Origin: Ophiothrix spiculata
Taxonomy: Eukaryota > Echinodermata > Ophiuroidea > Amphilepidida > Ophiotrichidae
Reading direction: 5' to 3' (one strand)
Assembly (NCBI GenBank): GCA_000969725.1
Contig: JXSR01S009979.1
DNA: 20,557 nucleotides
A program made the translations under genes and the position numbers. Positions 16,261-20,557 of the stretch are shown here, in pieces. The notes beneath the pieces were generated by a model, which saw only the letters and a program-made list of their open reading frames with translations, had not been told where the DNA came from and made no database searches. Every line of letters begins with the position of its first letter. The first letter of the stretch is position 1.

Positions 16261-16814
16261 AAAAAAGACTGATCAATGACAGTATTATACAACATCATGC
16301 ATGTAACTGAACTTGTTATGTATATAAGTCACTTTTTGACAAAAAAGAGCTGATTTTGGCCAAATATTGTTGTTTTTTGAAAGTTAAGCAAATACTCACA
16401 AGGTTATTGTAAAATTTCCTGACTCGCAGCCCCGGCTCGCAGCATTATAAAATTGCCTAACTCGCATGTAAATTTGCCTCAAAAGTATTTGGATGGATGG
16501 GTTATATACTACTTCTTCGTACATACAAATCATGAAAATAATAAAAAAAATAAGCTAAAAATACTAGTTCTGTTTGTACAATCATTATTTTTTAAATTTC
16601 TAATACTTGAAATACTAATCCGACTTCAGTTTGATTTTGAAAATTTACTCTCGCCAATTCCAGGGTTAGAGCGAGACAACACAAGCCAAGTAAAGGGTAT
16701 CTAGAAACTTCTGAAAAGAAATCTTTGAGAAATTATACCTGTATTTCTCACTAGCTTTTTTAGAATTGATGAGCTTTAAGACAAACAATAATTTAGTTTG
16801 ACCTTAACATCTGT

Positions 16815-17070
16815 CACAGTTACAAGAATTGATACCAAACATGTCAAATCATAGAATTAGGGTCTATGGTCAAATCAAATCTGTATTGAAAAAGTCAAAG
16901 ATAATTTGTAGAAAGAGAGTGACCCGAAACACGAAACAATGCAATTATTTCATACAATACATCATCCTCATTGGAAGTTGGCTATAAGCTGCAAGTTCAT
17001 TGGCATTTAGAATTATTGAGTTTCATCATCTACATCCTCTTAAGGATGAAGGTATTAGGAGGAATATAAT
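16815..17070 (+). repeat. Low-copy dispersed repeat, copy 2
   Basis: CACAGTTACAAGAATTGATA, CCAAACATGTCAAATCAT, AAAGATAATTTGTAGAAAGA and GAGTGACCCGAAACA match copy 3 (ACAGTTAAGAATTCAAACAT, AAAGATAATTGAGAGAGAGT, GACCTGAAACAAC) in order. Confidence 0.75.
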
Positions 17071-17324
17071 GTAAAGGAAGGGGCAAACTAACTAACAGCC
17101 AGCATGTGAAAATTGAAGGTGAATTTTTATCTCACACAATCATAGCAAGTTGACATGCATATTTAACTTACTGCGAGCATAATTTTGATGTAATCTTACT
17201 AGTGACATCAAGTTTGAACCAATTTGATGCTTTTGTAGGTAAGTGTCTTCATTAGTTTTAAAAAAAAAAGTACAGGACTCTGATTAAATAGGTAGCCATG
17301 AAATCGAGTCTGCTACAGCTAACA

Positions 17325-17510
17325 AGTTATGTTCTTGAGCAAGACATTTAATCTCCATTGCCTCATTGAACCGAAAGTTATAATATTTAGAAGCTCAAGC
17401 TGACATTAGAGCATGTAGCATTCCTGACAGAAATGTTACAATTACCAGCAACGCTTGGAACCAACTGAGAAAAGGTGCCCTATAAATGCGCTGCATAATT
17501 ATTGTTAACT
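17325..17510 (+). mobile_element. SINE-related fragment, 3' portion
   Basis: TGTTCTTGAGCAAGACATTT followed by AATCTCCATTGCCTCATTGA matches the SINE body word CCTTGGGCAAGAAACTTTAC. It ends with GGTGCCCTATAAATGCGCTG then CATAATTATTGTTA, a typical SINE 3' tail motif. The tRNA-like head is not recognisable. Confidence 0.6.
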
Positions 17511-17741
17511 TACATTTGATGTGCAGTGATGCACCGATGCACAAATAGGGTAAGGATGGTGGGAGAGGCACCGTAATTTGCCTCCTCCTCCCTCACCAGT
17601 CCACCCTCTCCTGTGTAGAAAAAATCTGGTCCAAAACCTGGGAAAAATCAGCAAAGCATGCTAGGGAAAATGAGGAAAACAGTACAATATGGATAAATAG
17701 GAAGAAAATAGGGAAATCAAGTAAAAAGTAAAAAAATTTGC

Positions 17742-17981
17742 CATATGTAATCTGCTCCCACAAAACCCGGACAAAGTCGGTTAAAATCATTTATATGATT
17801 TGTCCATATATTGAAAATGCTGACTTTGCAAGCTTTAAAATGATATATCATTTGTTGAAATTGATCACTGTTTTCTCCATGAAAACTTGTTTTCTTCTGA
17901 TTTTGGGCAAGTGTATTGAGCTGCAACTCCAAAAGTGTTCCGGCAACTTTGTCTGGGTTCTGTGGGAGCAGGTCACATATG
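17742..17981. mobile_element. MITE with TATGTRACCTGCTCCCAC ends
   Basis: CATATGTAATCTGCTCCCAC then AAAACCCGGACAAAG at the left mirrors CTTTGTCTGGGTTCTGTGGG then AGCAGGTCACATATG at the right, an inverted repeat of about 38 bp. TA near each end suits a TA target. The 240-bp element explains open frames on both strands that share a VLWEQ word, which is simply the terminal repeat translated twice. Non-coding. Confidence 0.9.
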
Positions 17982-18130
17982 ATCAGTCAGATCTTGATGT
18001 GGTGACAGTGAACAAGTTACATTTTATAAATTTAAAATATGCAAAGATGTACAAACTATTTGTAGTATTTTACCATGAATATAACATATGATAACCTTAT
18101 AATAGGTCAAGAATGGGAAGTAATTCATCA

Positions 18131-18310
18131 ATTACAGTTAAGAATTCAAACATGTCATATCATGCATGTATATAAAAATCAAAGATAATTGAGAGAGAGT
18201 GACCTGAAACAACATAATTATCGCATACAATATATCATACTGATTCGTAATTGGCTACAAGCTAAGAGTTCATTGGAACAGGAAACTTATTTAGTTTCAT
18301 CTAAATACTC
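18131..18310 (+). repeat. Low-copy dispersed repeat, copy 3
   Basis: Aligned in order to 16815-17070 (see shared words there). A further short match, GTTACTAGCATCTTATCA near 18357, recurs as GTTGCTAGCATCTTATCA near 19869. Confidence 0.7.
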
Positions 18311-18439
18311 CTTTAAAGCAACATGTTATATCAACAAAATTATGCAGTTTGACATAGTTACTAGCATCTTATCAGAAGAGTATATTAGATGTGGCCCAAG
18401 TATAATTCTGTTTTAAAAAGACCAATTTCACATTTTTGT

Positions 18440-18516
18440 ACGTATGTATGTATTTTGTACAGCACCGTGATCTTTGTAGGGCGCTTTATAAATGTTTGTT
18501 ATTATTATTATTATTT
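18440..18516 (+). mobile_element. SINE 3'-end fragment
   Basis: CAGCACCGTGATCTTTGTAG, GGCGCTTTATAAATGTTTGT and an ATT repeat (about 18499-18516) form a typical 3' tail of tRNA-derived SINEs in invertebrates (family recalled, not searched). No head or body precedes it. Confidence 0.7.
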
Positions 18517-18639
18517 TTTTTGGTTTTTGAGCCTGTCCTTGCCACGTCTTGTTATTCTGCAATTTCTGTCGATCGTCATGTGTATTGCCCTCTTGGCTTT
18601 CCAGGTTACTCCTCCATAAACTGTGTTTGTTATTATATG

Positions 18640-19262
18640 CTTTGATGGGGCTCCGCTTGCCAGTCCGACGACTCGCTAGGTGAAAGCTCGCTAGACCGAA
18701 GGCTCGCTAGTCCGAAATGTTATTCAATGGGGAAAATATAACCTTGAAAAAGGCTCGCTAGTCCGAAAAAACAGCTCGCTAGTCCAAAGGTTTGCTAGTC
18801 TGAATATGAAAATAGGCTCACTAGTCCGAATTTCAAAATAGGCTCGCTAGTCTGAATTTTAAAATAGACTTGCTAGTCTGAATTTTAAAATAGGGTTGCT
18901 AGTCCAAATTTTGAAAAACTGTAATAGAAATATGCACATTTTTTCTCCTATTCGGACTAGCGAGCTGTTTTTAAAATTCGGACTAGCAAGCCTATTTTAC
19001 AATTTGGACTAGCGAGCCTATTTTGAAATTTGGACTAGCGAGCCTATTTTGAAATTTGGACTAGCGAGCTGTTATTTAAATTCAGACTGGCGAACCGTTT
19101 TTAAAATTCGGACTAGCGAGCTTTTTTTAATATTCGGACTTGCGAGCCTTTTTCATAATTCGGACTGGCGAGCCTAAATTACAAATCTGACTAGCGAGCC
19201 GTCGGACTAACAAGCTTTCGGACTAGCAAGTTGTCGGACTAGCGAGCTGTCCCCCTTTGATG
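18640..19262. mobile_element. 607-bp foldback element made of GCTCGCTAGTCCGAA arrays
   Basis: The left arm has 11 motifs reading GCTCGCTAGTCCGAA and the right arm 13 in reverse complement (TTCGGACTAGCGAGC), around a spacer of about 30-40 bases near 18915-18950. In the right arm ten successive CTAG-type cores lie exactly 26 bp apart (18957 to 19191), then three at exactly 16 bp. The left arm mirrors this: 15-16 bp at its outer end and 26 bp inside (18790, 18816, 18842, 18868, 18894). CTTTGATG flanks both ends (18640-18647 and 19255-19262), an 8-bp target duplication as made by hAT-type elements. No coding capacity. Confidence 0.95.
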
Positions 19263-20084
19263 TGTCTATAGAAATGAAGATTTTATTGATTTGATATGTC
19301 CTTACAAAATGAGTGGAAAGTAAAAAAACAAAAGTCAATATTGTTGTGAGAGTAAATATTAATTGTTAATTTATCCCATTTTGCTATTTTACTCTATTAA
19401 AAACAAACAACTGTTTGTAGGTAATTATTATTACTATATAAATATTCTGTGGATTACCTTGGTTTTAGAAAATGAAAAAAAAAAGAACTTAGAAAGAAAG
19501 CATTGTATATCATCCCCGTAGAGAAAGAAATGACTTTTCGATTTTTTGACCAAGCTTAAAAATTGTACCAGTTAACATAGAAAGGAAGTTTCTGTGTAAA
19601 ATGGTGATGTCCAAGAGAAAACTATTACTAAACACAGACCCTCACATGTTTTTAGTTCTACCGGTGCATTTTGTAACAGAAAAAGTGACATAGTCAATTT
19701 TGGCTATAAGGTGGTGATATATTATATAAAAGCTAAGAATATGAAGAATTAAAGTTTGCAGTTAACTCAATTTTGGAATATGTGGCTTTCTACTCTTACT
19801 TTCTGAAATTATGTCACATATATTAATCAACGCTATGCTACAAATTTCCAGCCATTTCATATCAAGTAGTTGCTAGCATCTTATCATAATCTTATTGTAA
19901 CTAACATCATTTACTTGTTACAATGTATTCTAGAATTACCATATACAACAATATTTTACTTAATATTCAAATAACTCTCTATTTATTATTGTCTTTGATT
20001 TTTCAGGCAGTCATATTTTGTTAAACAAAATATTTCGGGTCATATACAACATTTTCTAGCTATAGTTGTTCTTGTCTGAACACT
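19263..20084. other. AT-rich stretch, no gene seen; possible 3' UTR at right
   Basis: No repeat ends were found. AATAAA on the minus strand (complement of 19982-19987) lies about 100 bases after the stop of the candidate exon at 20085-20273. A plus-strand acceptor-like TCTTTGATTTTTCAG ends near 20006 but opens only a 23-codon frame. Confidence 0.35.
19982..19987 (-). promoter_or_regulatory. Possible poly(A) signal AATAAA
   Basis: TTTATT on the plus strand reads AATAAA on the minus strand, about 100 bases after the TAA at 20085. The spacing is right for a 3' UTR, but the hexamer is not rare in DNA this AT-rich. Confidence 0.2.
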
Positions 20085-20273
20085 TTAAATGATATCATGT
20101 TTACTGACTGCAAGTAACTTATCATGGATCTCCTCTCGCCTGTTGATTAATTCATTAGATACCGTAACCAAAGTACACTTGAGCTGAGATGATACCTCCA
20201 ATTCATAAATCTGATTAGGTTTTGATATCTTAAGTAAAGTACACATCCTCATGTGAGTACAAGAAAGTCGTAT
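20085..20273 (-). CDS. Candidate last coding exon, function unknown
   Basis: On the minus strand, AGGCAGCCATTTTGCAG (AG complement at 20274-20275) is a good splice acceptor. The frame starting at once after it is open for 62 codons to TAA at 20085-20087. The peptide starts IRLSCTHMRMCTLLKISK and ends with a charged, helix-prone tail (NELINRREEIHDKLLAVSK then HDII). An AATAAA lies about 100 bases further on. Earlier exons would lie beyond the right edge, past the MITE at 20305. An alternative internal donor (GTCA|GTAAAC) is possible. No family recognised; this is the best gene candidate in the window but unproven. Confidence 0.3.
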   Translation of the reverse strand: MRLSCTHMRMCTLLKISKPNQIYELEVSSQLKCTLVTVSNELINRREEIHDKLLAVSKHDII

Positions 20274-20304
20274 CTGCAAAATGGCTGCCTTAAGTTATAT
20301 TTAT

Positions 20305-20557
20305 TTAAAGCAATACTACTAGATTTTGATCAAAAGTGATTTGTAGTCAACTTCTAGATTTTGATCAAAAGTGATTTGTAGTCAAAACATCATAAAATGA
20401 AGGAATGTAACTATTTAAAAGCATTTTTTCAAGTGTATTTTGTCAAAAAATTGTTTTGCCACTGAAAAATAAATAAACTGAAAAATAAATAAAAAGGACA
20501 TGCATGCTTTCCTATACTAATACATGTTGAATTAAATTCGGGATCCCGAATTTAACA
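20305..20557. mobile_element. MITE with AGCAATACTA termini, copy 2, cut by window end
   Basis: TTAAAGCAATACTACTAGATTTTGATC matches the left end of the 514-864 element, and the match continues through TTCAAGTGTATTTTGTC and ATGCTTTCCTATACTAATACATG. This copy carries a perfect 32-bp direct duplication (20319-20350 and 20354-20385) and a short ACTGAAAAATAAATAA doublet, both absent from copy 1. The right terminus is outside the window. Confidence 0.88.

Larger units (their letters stand above)
16193..17741. other. AT-rich stretch with repeat copies, no gene seen
   Basis: This holds copy 2 of the low-copy repeat (16815-17070) and a SINE-related block (17325-17510). Near 16420-16480 the words CTGACTCGCAG, GGCTCGCAG and CTAACTCGCATG recur over short distances. 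A minus-strand segment at about 16652-16706 has an acceptor (GATTTCTTTTCAG) and a GTAAAT donor with one open frame, but it is short and uncorroborated. Confidence 0.35.
17982..18639. other. AT-rich stretch with a repeat copy and a SINE tail
   Basis: Copy 3 of the low-copy repeat (about 18131-18310) and a SINE 3' end (18440-18516) lie here. The plus-strand frame 18189-18416 overlaps the repeat copy and is not called. No other feature is supported. Confidence 0.35.

Noticed and set aside
17593..18091. Minus and plus frames sharing VLWEQ
   Set aside because: The shared word is the terminal inverted repeat of the 17742-17981 MITE translated from both ends.
18648..19254. CRISPR-like repeat-spacer array
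   Set aside because: The intervals between motifs are short, similar to one another and AT-rich, not unique spacers. The array is inverted about its centre, carries a flanking duplication, and the DNA is eukaryotic.
1..20557. Retrotransposon or transposase coding sequence
   Set aside because: No long frame and no reverse transcriptase, integrase or DDE-type motif was seen on either strand. All elements are short and non-coding.

Overview
The window looks like AT-rich, non-coding DNA from a metazoan nuclear genome. It is packed with miniature inverted-repeat elements (MITEs), tRNA-derived SINE fragments and degenerate tandem repeats. The repeat style (SINE tails ending in a GCGCTTTATAAATG-like motif plus ATT repeats, and MITE ends such as GGCCCGTAGCCAGG) fits a marine invertebrate deuterostome, most likely an echinoderm; this is an inference from recalled repeat style, not a search. 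There are no bacterial operons, no rRNA, no functional tRNA, no CRISPR and no reverse transcriptase or transposase reading frame. All the mobile elements seen are non-autonomous.

Layout, left to right. 1-513: unique DNA with unresolved open frames. 514-864: a TTAA-flanked MITE with a second copy at the right edge (20305-20557). 995-1254: a MITE with TATGTGATGG ends. 2012-3050: a 1-kb pile-up of a perfect-type hairpin element, a TGTGACC-type element and a second TATGTGATGG element that is itself split by a 362-bp insertion. 3411-5600: almost continuous repeats (a 427-bp element full of TTTGCGATG motifs, a GGCCCGTAGCCAGG element, a SINE, a 431-bp MITE, and a G/C-run element ending in a C19-G16 tract). 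6081-6295: a TTCGCG-rich MITE. 7614-8024: a 411-bp foldback element. 8275-9185: an array of about 140-bp units with a local inversion, interrupted by a MITE that carries TGACGTCA palindromes. 10661-11051: a TTA-flanked MITE. About 12040-14800: a degenerate array of about 440-bp units that has absorbed two MITEs and a SINE. 14810-15220: another SINE beside a second TGACGTCA-type MITE. 15800-18310: three diverged copies of a low-copy repeat, one split by an element with an 8-bp target duplication. 18648-19254: the most striking object, a 607-bp foldback element whose two arms are arrays of GCTCGCTAGTCCGAA motifs at exact 26-bp and 16-bp spacing, flanked by an 8-bp direct repeat.

Genes. No protein-coding gene can be assigned with confidence. 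Several short open segments on the minus strand have plausible splice boundaries (20085-20273, 15401-15638, 11905-11993, 10526-10575, 9434-9471, 6634-6754). The right-most also has an AATAAA about 100 bases after its stop. They are listed at low confidence as possible exons of minus-strand genes whose introns hold the repeats. No function is recognised for any of them.

The array units act as internal controls. Because the ~440-bp and ~140-bp units occur several times, the uninterrupted copy shows the empty site for several insertions and fixes element ends and target-site duplications from this window alone.
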